Shown: piece by piece, positions 20,101 through 28,551 of the stretch
How positions within the stretch are numbered: position 1 is the first letter of the stretch
Layout: each line of letters opens with the position of its first letter
NCBI GenBank assembly: GCA_949358305.1
Contig: OX442317.1
Span: forward strand, 9,984,186 to 10,048,185
From: Strigamia acuminata
Lineage: Eukaryota > Arthropoda > Chilopoda > Geophilomorpha > Linotaeniidae
Length of the DNA: 64,000 nucleotides
Direction: 5' to 3'
The notes under the pieces: model-generated
Seen by the model: the letters and a program-made list of their open reading frames with translations, nothing else
Told to the model about the DNA's origin: nothing
Databases searched by the model: none
Position numbers and translations under genes: made by a program

Positions 20101-21251
20101 ATAGACGGCATCTGAATCGGGTCTATAACTGTTATCGCGTTCAGGGGACGATAATCAATGCATAGTCGAGGTTCCGAGCCTGGACGCATTACTAGGACGA
20201 TCCGCATGGCGTATTCGCCCAGGGCTTGCGTTACTATGCCCTTGTCGAGCATGTCTTGGCACATTTGTGTCACAATGTCCCTTTTTTGGGGGTTCATCCC
20301 CTTGTAAGGTACTCTAACCGGCTTGTCCGTGGTCAAGACTATTTCGTGCACTGTTTCCGTTGTTCGACCGGGTGTCTTGGTCAGAATTCTTTCATGTTTC
20401 CGAAGCACTCGCCTTAGTAGCGATGCCTCGTTAACACGCAGTGCTGCCTCTTCGACCAGTGTGTCCACGACGTTACTCCTCCGTAATTCCAGAGTGAAGG
20501 CTGCGAAATCGTAATCTTGGACGAATTTTCGCAATCCTCTTCCGTATTCCTCTTTGTCCTTGGCTTCGTCCAGTAATTTTTGGGGAACTACGGGGACTGG
20601 CCGTTCTCCCTCGGGACTTATCCAGTTCCATGAACGGGTTATCGGGTTTGGCTGAATTTTCAGTTTTGCCATGATATCCATCCCTAGGAGGAATACTTTG
20701 TCGTGGGATGGCAAGACTATGAAGGGATGGGGCAGGTTCCCCCCTTTCCAGTCGATCATGATGCGAACTACGCCCTTCGGCTTGACGTAGCCGTTGGCGG
20801 TGAGTAATTCTACGTTCGCGTTCACTTGTGCCACTTTTTTTTCAATATCCAAGTCCTTTACTATATCTTCGGATATGAATGAACGATCCGCTCCTGAATC
20901 CAGCAGACCGAACAATTTTTGGTTTTCTATCTCCACTGGCAGCATACACAGAGTTTCGCAATGTGCTTTCGTGACATTGCAGTGAAATACGCGTAATGTC
21001 TGGGGCTCAACCTCCAGATTGAACGGAAGGTCCGTCCAATCCATGTCGGCGCCCGGTTTCGTTCTCACTTGCATACTCGTTAACGTCACTTTTTCCTCCT
21101 TCTTCGGAATGGTTTGTATGCGGTCTTTGATCTGTGCTTCTGCCAAGGCATGACCTGCGGGTCCAGTGTGATATTTCTTCTTTTTAATTTCCGCGGCTGG
21201 CGCAGACGAAGCTGAATTTATTTCGGCGACGCCTGCGCTTGGGAGTTTTTT
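17115..21251 (-). CDS. Element C Pol polyprotein (protease-RT-RNase H-integrase)
   Basis: The frame is -1 to gag and open from the slippery site at 21251. There is no ATG at its head; the first start-like codon, at 21146, is TTG. Counting from 21146, the protease motif LLDSGAD lies near residue 80, and RT has YLDD near 427 with the DLSKGYWQ block upstream. RNase H HTDAS is near 575. The integrase zinc motif H-H-C-C runs about 878-915, with catalytic D (SIDLMG, ~943), D (SDNGPQF, ~1005) and E (NPVERLNK, ~1037). A charged Glu/Asn-rich tail ends the protein. No stop or shift breaks the frame, so the enzyme set looks functional. The sequence is clearly distinct from Pol of A and B. Confidence 0.95.
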   Translation of the reverse strand, partial: KKLPSAGVAEINSASSAPAAEIKKKKYHTGPAGHALAEAQIKDRIQTIPKKEEKVTLTSMQVRTKPGADMDWTDLPFNLEVEPQTLRVFHCNVTKAHCETLCMLPVEIENQKLFGLLDSGADRSFISEDIVKDLDIEKKVAQVNANVELLTANGYVKPKGVVRIMIDWKGGNLPHPFIVLPSHDKVFLLGMDIMAKLKIQPNPITRSWNWISPEGERPVPVVPQKLLDEAKDKEEYGRGLRKFVQDYDFAAFTLELRRSNVVDTLVEEAALRVNEASLLRRVLRKHERILTKTPGRTTETVHEIVLTTDKPVRVPYKGMNPQKRDIVTQMCQDMLDKGIVTQALGEYAMRIVLVMRPGSEPRLCIDYRPLNAITVIDPIQMPSIDSILRELSPFKWVITMDLSKGYWQVELKPEDKLKTAFYSPIGRLMFNVMPFGLVNAPSTFQKLIESVLGDMLHDFVWAYLDDIIITSDTFEEHIDHIDRVVSRLAKAGLHIHPGKSKFCRKELAFLGYRIGVEGIAIDPEKVKAINGFPAPEDIKGVQRFMGMINFFGRLLAGLAEVAAPITDLLRTDKEFEWTVQCEAAFSTIKQMLADVEKMPLPDLNRPFVLHTDASKIGLGAALLQTHVYNGTSQEVPCMFISRKIQGAEKNYTATELECLAVIWAVRKFRDYLEYTNFEVQTDHQALSWLMKLKEPSGRLARWQLELMACDITITYRPGKYNHVADALSRAPASDPQGPDNDGEDDTHLLYCPTPRRIWRLRKANELPVMEPEDRTFCGFWTRTYQPAGTSDSTSEIQSPPPGETHKTLLRAFTAKIEEKTQYAPPTRREFVEHQAADTKCQIITQYLLNGEFPEGMTNPHRRKQFVKEATSYLIDDELLVKYHPTFQDDLSGAGNSVKVVVPASLHTRLLWLMHGHPLASHSGIARTLYRVKQLFFWPGARQKITKFIRHCPRCQACRPRDKVARNAMSLGPYAPFDCLSIDLMGPKPTTGNKNMYILVIMDVATRWPELYALVKPSAKNIVECLYDVAMRFGFPRKLISDNGPQFRSRIYKDFCRKFKMDASNTSTYNPQTNPVERLNKDIKYALTVFTDIHNRWDEYLREIAFSIRSTVSRTREFSPAYLNFARELRMPWDPRVAEAVNVLDPSSPHEYVCRLEQTISDTYQHMMAHIFNMRERIADKEGDLAFANFKVNDLVWKEAHTLSNAARGIAAGLADKRDGPYVIVAEHGGNAYQLRRLEDNKNFQSIHGRDLRPYLPEFPQEIWLEGQTHSDQGGTVVDTFQKTNEAENIAESEDEFFDAESPADEAPAQPEQAISEREEAEESTSEMENKKISKEKNANTSEMNEQVESRSTSTSKINLRPRRNNNPFIRDGKVVGKN

Positions 21252-24200
21252 GCCAGATTAGTATTTAACTCCATCATCATTTTCATCATGGTTTGCATGA
21301 TGTCTTTTTCTTTGACGGTTTTTTCGCATTTGTCTGAATAGTGACCGTATTCTCCGCAGCTGTAACATTTGATGTTACTTTTATCCCCTGTGGGGGTGAA
21401 TCCCGGTTTTTTCGGGACGAAGGGCGTCGGGAATCGTCTTTTTCCTCCCAATGCTCCTCTCGCTTTTGTTGCCTGCACGTGCGCTCTGAATTGTGTGATT
21501 GCTAAGGCCCGGTGCGCATGGTGTAAATAGGGACCTTGATCGTCGCATCCCGTCGATAAGTTTTCGAGGTGCTCATTTAGGGCTTCCTCGTCGCTTGACG
21601 CTGGCTCCTCTTCTTTAGCCGTGGCGAGAGGTGTTGTCTCTTCGACTTTCTCCATCTGGGTGGAGTCCGTCGAGGTCACCTGCATCGCCGTCGCTGCCGG
21701 TGCTTTCTTTGGGGCAGCTATCGGGTTGGCTGGAAGAGTACTGCCTGCTTTAGGCGTCAGCATTCGTCCGAAGGATGCTTCGGTGAGACTCATTATGCCG
21801 CTCAAATATTCACTTGGCCTCATTAATTTCTCTGAGGTCTTGTGACGTTCGGCGCTCGTCTGCAACCGTTTTTCGTGCGCGTCAGCTTCTTCCTGGGGCA
21901 GAGTGGCGTAATATCGCTGTTCTATTTCTAACGTGTTTGTTAGAAGATAGTTACTGACATCTTGGTAATCGCCAGTGCGGGGTGCACGCATGTCTAGCAG
22001 AATTCTTTGCGAGTGGGCCGATAATCCTCCGTAAAAGATCATCGTAAAACCAGCGGGGTTTATTTCATACGGCGCTCGTGCAAACAAGAGTTTCGCTCGG
22101 GCGTCGTAGTCGGCTAATGTTTCTCCTGGGGCTTGTCGTAGACCACGTAATTTGTTACTGATCTCGTCTGGAGTCTCGCCGTATCGGAGATCGAAACGGA
22201 CGAGAAAATCGTCCCAGGTTGGGTTTTTCAGTCCCTGATACCATTCTCGAGCTGACCCCGTGGTTAGCTCCACTAGACCGTGGGTTAGCATGTCGGCGAC
22301 GGTGGCTTTTGTCGCTTTCTTGATACGCATTACTTCGTCCAGGAAGCAGTCTCCGGCCTTCCACGAACCGTCAAACCGCGTTTGAATATAGTGTTGCCAG
22401 CGGATGTTACCCGTGGCTTCACCGCTTGGTTCGTTGCGTACGCCATATTTGCGCTTAACCCTTTCTCCTGCGCAGTTATGCTCGTCGCCTGGATGGCCTA
22501 GATCAATTCCTTCTCTTCTGAAAGAGTTCAGCAGGGCTCGGCCTAGCTCAGCCATCGTGTAATGGCGGCCAGATGAGTCCTGAAAGTTCCCTTCTTCTGA
22601 GCGAGGGTTGGAGCTTCGGGAAGAGCGGTTTGAAGCATTCGGTCGGTTCGACCGGTGCCCATCGCTGCCCTCTCGACTCCTCCCTGTAGATGGTCGACTC
22701 GGGTTGTCGTCGTCCGACGAATCGGAGGGCTCGGAGGGATCTCCTTGGGGGTGAAACCTCGGCCCTCTCGGTGGGGTCTCTCCGCCAGCCTTCTTCTGTT
22801 TCGAGCCTCCGGATGGCGGCGGCTCCTCTCCGTCGTTGTTCTCGTAAAAAGAATGCCATCTGTTCTCCTCGCTTTCGGGACGTTCCCGGTTTTTATTCGC
22901 GTTTTTCTTTTCGAGTAGCGCGTCGATGGCTGCTCCCGTCTCGGATCTTTTTGAGGGGTGACGGTCCTTTGTTTTTGGGACCGGCCCGTCTTTCTTTTCA
23001 GATTTCCCTTTTTTCGCCGCTTTCGCTGGCTTTGTTTTATCTTCTCCCGTGTCGGTATCAGAGCCACTGGGGGGTTCTGATTTCCGTTTCAGGTTTTCTT
23101 CCTTTTTCTTCCTGTCCGAAACGTCTTGTTCGTACTCTTTTTGGAACTTTTCTGTTTCTTTTTCCCAGTTTTCGGCTTCCCATCTTTTTTGCTCATCTAT
23201 TATGGCTTGCTTCTTCGCTTTGTACTCTTCGGTCCATCTGTCTCGTTCCCACTCTTCTTTCTCTTTCAGAAACTGTTCTTTTTCTTTTCGGGCTTCCTCT
23301 TCTCTCAGCCTCTCGCGATGTTGTTCTTCCCATTTCTGGTGTTGTAGAATGGCTTCTTTTCGCAACATTTGTAGCTTTTCTGCTTTTCTTTGAGCTATGA
23401 GGGCTTGAAATTGGTCCTCGTACTCTTGAGCTTCTTGATGCCGCCCTTCTACTGTGGCGTTCCATTCTTTTCGAATTTTAGCTTCTCGCTCTTCCCTCAT
23501 TTTTTGGACCAGTTTCTCTGTTCTCTCGGTGGTCCTTTCTTCACGCTGTTCCCTTTCTTCCTCCTCTTTCCAGAGTTCTCGTCTTTCCGCGCTCAGCCTT
23601 CGTTGGCGATTAATTGCCTCTTGTCTGGCTTCTTCGCGGGCTTTCTCTCTGGATTCGCGAAGGGCTTTGTTGGGGTCTGGTACAAAACCTCCGGTGTCAC
23701 TGGGCGTTACCTGGGGCATGGGCGTCTCCGCTGCTGGTCTTGTGACCGGCGTCGGGGCTTGTGCCGCACAGATAGCGTCAGTGAGTAGAGTAATCGATTC
23801 CCAGACTGACGTCCCTACTGGAATGTCTATCATCGCTTTCAGTTGGGCAGCTTGCTGCGTCAACCGAATTAGGTGAGATACTTCGAAGGAAACAACTGCA
23901 GGACTCGCCGTAACTCGGGGAGTTATCGGGGTCCCGCCGTCGTTTTTCCGTGGGGTTTGCTTTCCGGACGTCTGAGCCGTTAATGGCGATGGGTTCGTGC
24001 CGACCGTGGCCGTTTTCTTTGGAGTTTCATTCGTCTCCTCGGCCATTAATATCGATACTCGTCCCGGTGATACGTCGTGAATTTCTTCTCGATTTTCTAG
24101 GGTTTCCGTATCGGTATCTTCGAAGGTTTGCATATTCAAGGGAACCCGCTCTCGCTCTGGCCCGTCTAGGGCCGCGAGCGATGCAGCTTGCTCCTCTTTC

Positions 24201-24358
24201 TGCGCCTTCGCTCTCCTTTTGTTCGCTCGGGCTTTCGCCTTTGCGGACATTTCAGGGACTGGACCATCCGACCTTAGGTGGTAGTCGGAGGTCCTTTTTC
24301 CCTTCTCGGGCATTCTCTGCTCGGTTTCAGACGCGGATTGTTCATCTTTGTCTGACAT
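21218..24358 (-). CDS. Element C Gag, unusually long, with coiled-coil region
   Basis: The ORF has 1046 codons from an ATG at 24358. Residues of roughly 220-480 are extremely rich in Glu, Lys, Arg and Gln with heptad-like spacing, suggesting a long coiled coil. A Ser/Arg/Pro-rich segment follows. The retrotransposon Gag domain lies at about 655-790, recognised by its Trp-containing helices (WQHYIQTRF, REWYQGL, WDDFLVRF, ETLADYDAR). A CCHC zinc knuckle (CYSCGEYGHYSDKC) is near 997-1010. Most Ty3/gypsy Gags have 300-500 residues, so the first 600 residues are an extension of unknown role. The slippery heptamer lies ten codons before the stop. Confidence 0.9.
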   Translation of the reverse strand: MSDKDEQSASETEQRMPEKGKRTSDYHLRSDGPVPEMSAKAKARANKRRAKAQKEEQAASLAALDGPERERVPLNMQTFEDTDTETLENREEIHDVSPGRVSILMAEETNETPKKTATVGTNPSPLTAQTSGKQTPRKNDGGTPITPRVTASPAVVSFEVSHLIRLTQQAAQLKAMIDIPVGTSVWESITLLTDAICAAQAPTPVTRPAAETPMPQVTPSDTGGFVPDPNKALRESREKAREEARQEAINRQRRLSAERRELWKEEEEREQREERTTERTEKLVQKMREEREAKIRKEWNATVEGRHQEAQEYEDQFQALIAQRKAEKLQMLRKEAILQHQKWEEQHRERLREEEARKEKEQFLKEKEEWERDRWTEEYKAKKQAIIDEQKRWEAENWEKETEKFQKEYEQDVSDRKKKEENLKRKSEPPSGSDTDTGEDKTKPAKAAKKGKSEKKDGPVPKTKDRHPSKRSETGAAIDALLEKKNANKNRERPESEENRWHSFYENNDGEEPPPSGGSKQKKAGGETPPRGPRFHPQGDPSEPSDSSDDDNPSRPSTGRSREGSDGHRSNRPNASNRSSRSSNPRSEEGNFQDSSGRHYTMAELGRALLNSFRREGIDLGHPGDEHNCAGERVKRKYGVRNEPSGEATGNIRWQHYIQTRFDGSWKAGDCFLDEVMRIKKATKATVADMLTHGLVELTTGSAREWYQGLKNPTWDDFLVRFDLRYGETPDEISNKLRGLRQAPGETLADYDARAKLLFARAPYEINPAGFTMIFYGGLSAHSQRILLDMRAPRTGDYQDVSNYLLTNTLEIEQRYYATLPQEEADAHEKRLQTSAERHKTSEKLMRPSEYLSGIMSLTEASFGRMLTPKAGSTLPANPIAAPKKAPAATAMQVTSTDSTQMEKVEETTPLATAKEEEPASSDEEALNEHLENLSTGCDDQGPYLHHAHRALAITQFRAHVQATKARGALGGKRRFPTPFVPKKPGFTPTGDKSNIKCYSCGEYGHYSDKCEKTVKEKDIMQTMMKMMMELNTNLAKNSQAQASPK
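21245..21251 (-). promoter_or_regulatory. -1 ribosomal frameshift slippery site (element C)
   Basis: On the minus strand AAAAAAC lies in the gag frame as A AAA AAC, the classical strong -1 heptamer. It is nine codons before the gag stop codon. The pol frame is -1 and has no stop between here and the protease. The distance is a multiple of three from the gag stop, confirming the phasing. Function is inferred. Confidence 0.75.
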
Positions 24359-24434
24359 TTTCTTTCGGTAATTCTACGATTTGGGTTATCTTATTGAGAG
24401 ATCACAAGTTCAGATTTGAGATTTATTTCTAAAT

Positions 24435-24450
24435 CCCGGACAGACCCCCA
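24435..24450 (-). promoter_or_regulatory. Element C putative primer-binding site
   Basis: On the minus strand, two bases after the 5' LTR, the sequence TGGGGGTCTGTCCGGG begins with the TGG expected opposite a tRNA CCA end. I could not assign the tRNA. Confidence 0.5.
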
Positions 24451-24452
24451 CG

Positions 24453-25272
24453 TGTCGCGTCCTACTTTGTATAGGTTTAAATAGCGCTAACGTGTAATAC
24501 TTTACCTGTGATCAATTATGCAAATACCCAAATGAATACCAAATGTATGTAAATAAACAGGTAATTTATTCACCAGGCTTTATGCCTTTAAAATACACTC
24601 AGTATACAACTAAAGTCGACTTGGTCAGAGTCGAACAAAGGATTTCTCAAGATGGCGTCGTCGGTTCCGCGTGGTCGACGGAACAAAGGCGGCGTCTCGA
24701 GTTGTCGTAAATTCGTCACGGATTCGTCGTCACGGACGCGGTGAAATGCTCTCTCGAGTCTTCTATCCGTGCCTGTTGTCTAGGGTTTGGTTTAGCGTCG
24801 CAGAGGCCTCGTCTAGGAACTTTGGGGTTCCCTACAAAGCACTCGGACACTTACTTCGGCGAATAATCGACTGGGCGATTATTCTAGGTGATTTCACAAG
24901 GGCTATTCTCGTGCTTTCGCAGGAATAGCTCGCAAGTGACTTCGTGAGAGTTACAGTTTGCACTTTACTCAGCGATCCTCGATCAATCCTAACTTGTAGT
25001 TGAAGTTGGCCTGACGGTGAGGTAGTTGCTGTGTTCTTGGTGTCGTTTGTGTAAGTTCTGACTTTAGGCGGGAAACACAGCCTTTTATGCAGTGGGGTGA
25101 AGGGCCGGCGATCAACCAATGGGGGCTGACCACCAGCCGCTTCCTCCCCCTCGGGGCACACACCTGCCATGGGGAGGTGGAGCCAACTCGGGGGGGAACG
25201 ACTCTTCAATCATAGTGACTCAGAGGACAAGTATCCGCCCTGGGGGGACACTTATCCAACTGGGTCACCACA
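24453..25272 (-). repeat. Element C 5' LTR (complete, 820 bp)
   Basis: On the plus strand it runs TGTCGCGTCC to GGTCACCACA, with inverted TG...CA termini. Bases 24602-25272 match the truncated copy at 6067-6737. The flank after it begins AGCT. Confidence 0.88.
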
Positions 25273-25328
25273 AGCTGTACAATCGAAACACTCTGCAATG
25301 ATATTAGTTAATACTCTGTAATACAGTA

Positions 25329-25652
25329 TTAGTAACTGACTTATACTCTGTTCCGACATAACATTGTCCTATTTCCGAGCCGAATTACGCCTAACTTTCG
25401 ACTGTGTTCTACTATGCAGAAAAACAGTTCTGTTCCATTTTCAATGAACGTCAGTGTAAAATGTGACTAGAATGATGGATTTTATGTATTTGATAATAAA
25501 ATATTTATTTATTTATTTATTTATTTGGTTGTTTTGCCTAGTTGGATAACAATTCTGGTGTTATGTGCTAGTTTTTTGTGCCACTACACCAGTGATCAGG
25601 CTGGAAATAGGACAACGTTATGTCGGACCAGAGTATACTAGTAGTTGCTAAG
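25329..25652. mobile_element. Inverted-repeat (MITE-like) element
   Basis: The left arm around 25342-25382 (TATACTCTGTTCCGACATAA...) is repeated inverted at 25599-25637, with weaker matching extending to about 25329 and 25652. The arms contain about 39 bp of near-perfect complementarity around a spacer of about 215 bp without a coding frame. This fits a nonautonomous DNA transposon or foldback element. No clear target duplication was identified. Confidence 0.5.
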
Positions 25653-25665
25653 GTTTCTAACTTAC

Positions 25666-25738
25666 CATCTTTGCCATCAACAATCCATTTAGTTGTTTGG
25701 CAGCACAAACACAACAACAGCAATACTTTACTCAACAT
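25666..25738 (-). CDS. Candidate first coding exon with signal peptide (speculative)
   Basis: On the minus strand an ATG at 25738 starts a 24-codon frame with a Leu/Cys-rich hydrophobic core (VLLLLCLCC), resembling a secretory signal. It ends at a consensus donor, GATG|GTAAGT. The next good acceptor (pyrimidine-rich, near 25603) gives a stop at once, and element C begins 390 bp further on, so no downstream exon is supported. It may be the orphaned start of a gene split by C, or chance. Confidence 0.22.
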
Positions 25739-26558
25739 GTTTTCCAGCTAAAAGCAAAGTAAAATCGATTACATTTTAGATAACAAATTACAGATTAATA
25801 TTAAACAGGATGAGCCAGAGAAACCTGATGCTTTTAAAAATGTAAGTACTCTGTAATTACTTCAAATTTTCATTTGAAAGGGCGAATTTGGCACAACAGT
25901 GCGTTTTAAAAGTATAAAAACAATAACAATTGTCTAGCTGTTCACAAACCAAAACGAGAAATTTATTTATTTCATTATTTCTAACATCAGAAAAACTTGT
26001 TAATATGTATATTGGTCAAATTTTCATATAAATTTGTCAAACCAATCTTAAATCATACAGAAAAAAAAAATTGTTGACTCATTTTGCTGTTACAAAAATA
26101 TAGGAACATGTCAGAAAAAATGATAAAAAAGAAACTTTTAATTTTTTTGTAGGACCACCATTTGATTTTATGAGAGAGAACACTGTCTGGCATCGACTGA
26201 ACCAACTTTTGTAACTTTGCTGGCTTTAATTTGCCCCAGGCCCGCATGAACGCTGTTTGCTTGGTGCTAACTTATTTTGGATAATCTTTTGTCATCTGTT
26301 TCTGTTTTAGGGTGACATGTGTTTTGACATATACTTTTCATTTACTTGTGAGTGGGTTTTTTATATTTTATGGTAAAGTGTAACAAAAAACTATTTTTCT
26401 TGTGAAAAAAAAAAGATTTGGGCATTTATGATTGTTTAATAACAATCACAATTTCCGGTGTTGACAAGACAAAGCATCATGGGAGTATGAAGTTGTCAGT
26501 TCTCCAGCAGTTCAGTTGATCCGGAACTAGTTCTGAGTGGGAATGAATTAGGGGAATG

Positions 26559-26697
26559 AAAACTGTCGTCTGCACATGCGCGTCAATCCTGATGCGCATG
26601 TGCAGATGACAGTTTTGTTGCGCACGCGCAACAACACCCTTAGGAATGATGATGCGCATGCGCAGACGATAGTTTTGTTGCGCATGCACAATAATAC
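26559..26697. repeat. Palindromic GC-rich repeats with TGCGCATGCGCA motifs
   Basis: Bases 26559-26616 form a 27-bp-arm imperfect hairpin (AAAACTGTCGTCTGCACATG...). The second arm starts a unit of about 59 bp that repeats once more downstream. Each unit holds alternating-purine palindromes such as GCGCATGCGC and TTGTTGCGCACGCGCAACAA. The motif resembles the NRF-1 (erect wing) site found in housekeeping promoters; the alternative is a foldback transposon remnant. Confidence 0.5.
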
Positions 26698-26768
26698 CCA
26701 TATGGAACTGGTGACTTAGGCCAAGGAGGTGAGAAGAAGACGTAACTCCTGCAAAACTTCCGGTACAA

Positions 26769-26921
26769 TGCTTGTCTTCCCGGAAGTGATGTCATTCCCT
26801 CTCAATCCGCCTAAACACACAGCTAAAGCCACCAAAGCGCATTATACCGTGGATGAAATCATGCAATCCATGGAAAAAGTAATTATTTTTAAACGTCTAA
26901 GGTGTAAAATTTAAAAGATAT
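26769..26921 (+). pseudogene. Methylmalonyl-CoA mutase fragment, left part (split by element B)
   Basis: The plus-strand frame encodes AKATKAHYTVDEIMQSMEK, which resembles the conserved stretch of methylmalonyl-CoA mutase just before its cobalamin-binding domain (…TVGEI..A..KV). A possible donor GTAATT follows. The protein should continue in 35311-35583 across element B. The frame is lost at the join, and the upstream sequence decays into unrelated codons. The mutase converts methylmalonyl-CoA to succinyl-CoA in mitochondria; this copy cannot do so. Confidence 0.55.
26918..26921. repeat. Target-site duplication of element B, left copy (ATAT)
   Basis: ATAT directly before the left LTR recurs at 35311-35314 directly after the right LTR. 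Confidence 0.8.
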
Positions 26922-27493
26922 TGTTACGTGGAATCCGGGCCTAATCAGGTCTCCACGCAACTATGTTTAATTGGGGTTTAGTGAGTGTGAAAGGAAAGAA
27001 TGAGATTCATTTATGCTTTAAATTCAATTCAGATTTATTTGACCGGACAAACAAAGTTTGTTCGATCCCTTATAAATTCAGATACATTTATTCTCAACAG
27101 GTCAGAATGTTATTTTGGATAAATTGTCACTTCTTACATTTGTCAAATGTACAACCTTTATTAATTGGGTTATGAACTACTGTGTGATAACTTAATTGCG
27201 ATGTAATTAAATTGGTTTTATAGTCATCAGCCGCGCTCTTTATTGAGGCGACATCAGACTCTCTAGTTCTGAAAAGCAAAAGTGATTAGAGACCTGTCTT
27301 AGTGCGGGCTCCTTATTTATAGCAAATCTGCCATAAACCCCATAATTGAATTGATCGGTCCATCACATGGCGATGACGGAGTCCAAGCCGTCAGCGCCAT
27401 CTGTGGCCGAAATTTAGCAACATTTAACCTAATAATGATTCGAATTACGTGCTACGAATCGCGCATCAATTGGCACGGTTCGTACACGTGACA
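26922..27493 (-). repeat. Element B 3' LTR
   Basis: On the plus strand it runs TGTTACGTGG to ...CACGTGACA, 572 bp, matching 34739-35310. The polypurine tract lies just inside it at 27494-27506 (minus strand AAAAAAGGGAGT), the same as in element A. Confidence 0.95.
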
Positions 27494-28551
27494 ACTCCCT
27501 TTTTTGCTGTGTTTTGGACCCCAAAATACAAATTTCGATACCAGACAGGTGTCTTTTAAATCGGACATTCTTAAGGAATGTTCGGCTATTTCTACCTTTC
27601 ATAAGTTATCACTCAGCTGTTTCATAGTTATCACACAAACTTAAATTATTCTGGAGTTAACTTTACTCCCTTTTATTCCAATGTTACCATTCTGATCAAA
27701 TCATAAAATAATTCAACTTAAACTAACTTAATATCACTAATACAATATTTGCTTTTCCATTGTTCATCTTTACATATTTGAAAAGTCTAACAAAAAAACG
27801 TAAGTCAAAAGAAAATTTTGTCAAAATTAAATTATCAAAATCAAAGTTCACATTTTAAATTAAAACAAGATGAAAAATAAATATAAATTATTCTGTCACT
27901 CAATATTCAAAACTATTCACATTAAAAAACAAGCATTTTCATAATAAATTACAACTCTTAACAATTTTCCAAAATGGGAATAAACAAATTCAAAAAATAT
28001 TTTTCCTATTTCTCTAATTTTCTTTAAAATTAACAATACCGTTAAAACATCAACTTATTTCAATTATTTACAATAATTAACTCCTTCTAACATTCAATCA
28101 AAATTATGCTGTGAAATATTTACATTAAATTTATCAAAATTTTCAACACATTATATTTTCAAGCAAAATTCGCGATAGATTCCACTCGCGTCCTCAGTCA
28201 ATTCGCATTATTCAAATTAAATTTTTCCAATTTATTCTTTAAAACTATTTTTAAATTAAACTATTACACTACTAAATTCAATTTCAAATTATTTCAAAAT
28301 TTTATCTAACTTATTAAATGCTATAAAAATTCAAAGCAAATCGACGAAGATCGCGATTAATTTCGTTTCGCGCAGTCCGCTTATAAAAACGTTTAAAACT
28401 TCACATTTCATTCCAAAAAAATCACCTATAATTATTTAACACACTTACACAACCTTTTGTAACACAATTTCAAACACAAAATGTCAACTTAAATGTCGGA
28501 AGTTCTTGTTTTCCGGGTCACGCTATTAGTTCGCGTTCACCGTAGACAAAA
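27494..28551 (-). other. Element B 3' noncoding region
   Basis: About 1.06 kb of AT-rich DNA lies between the pol stop and the LTR, without a usable ORF. It sits where env would be and parallels the 0.9-kb stretch in element A. Confidence 0.7.

Larger units (their letters stand above)
6067..25272 (-). mobile_element. Element C: large Ty3/gypsy element with third ORF, hosting A and D
   Basis: In minus orientation the order is 5' LTR (24453-25272), primer-binding site, gag, pol, a spliced third ORF, a purine tract and the 3' LTR (6067-6737, cut by element A). Without the nested element D the internal region is about 11.2 kb, giving an original element of roughly 12.9 kb, long for Ty3/gypsy. 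The shared 671 bp of the two LTRs show two differences that I can see (near 6205 and 6357), so insertion is fairly recent. The right flank begins AGCT; the left target duplication is outside the window. Confidence 0.9.
25273..26768. other. Interval between elements C and B, no firm gene
   Basis: This is AT-rich sequence with an (ATTT)n run near 25505-25527. It also holds an inverted-repeat element, a weak first-exon candidate and a GC-rich palindrome cluster, each listed separately. Short frames are otherwise unsupported. Confidence 0.6.

Noticed and set aside
22540-23880. Several ORFs of 87-236 codons on both strands
   Set aside because: Shadows of element C's Gag, whose charged repeats leave other frames open.
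26963-27175. 70-codon ORF repeated at 34780-34992
   Set aside because: Identical because both lie in the LTRs of element B.
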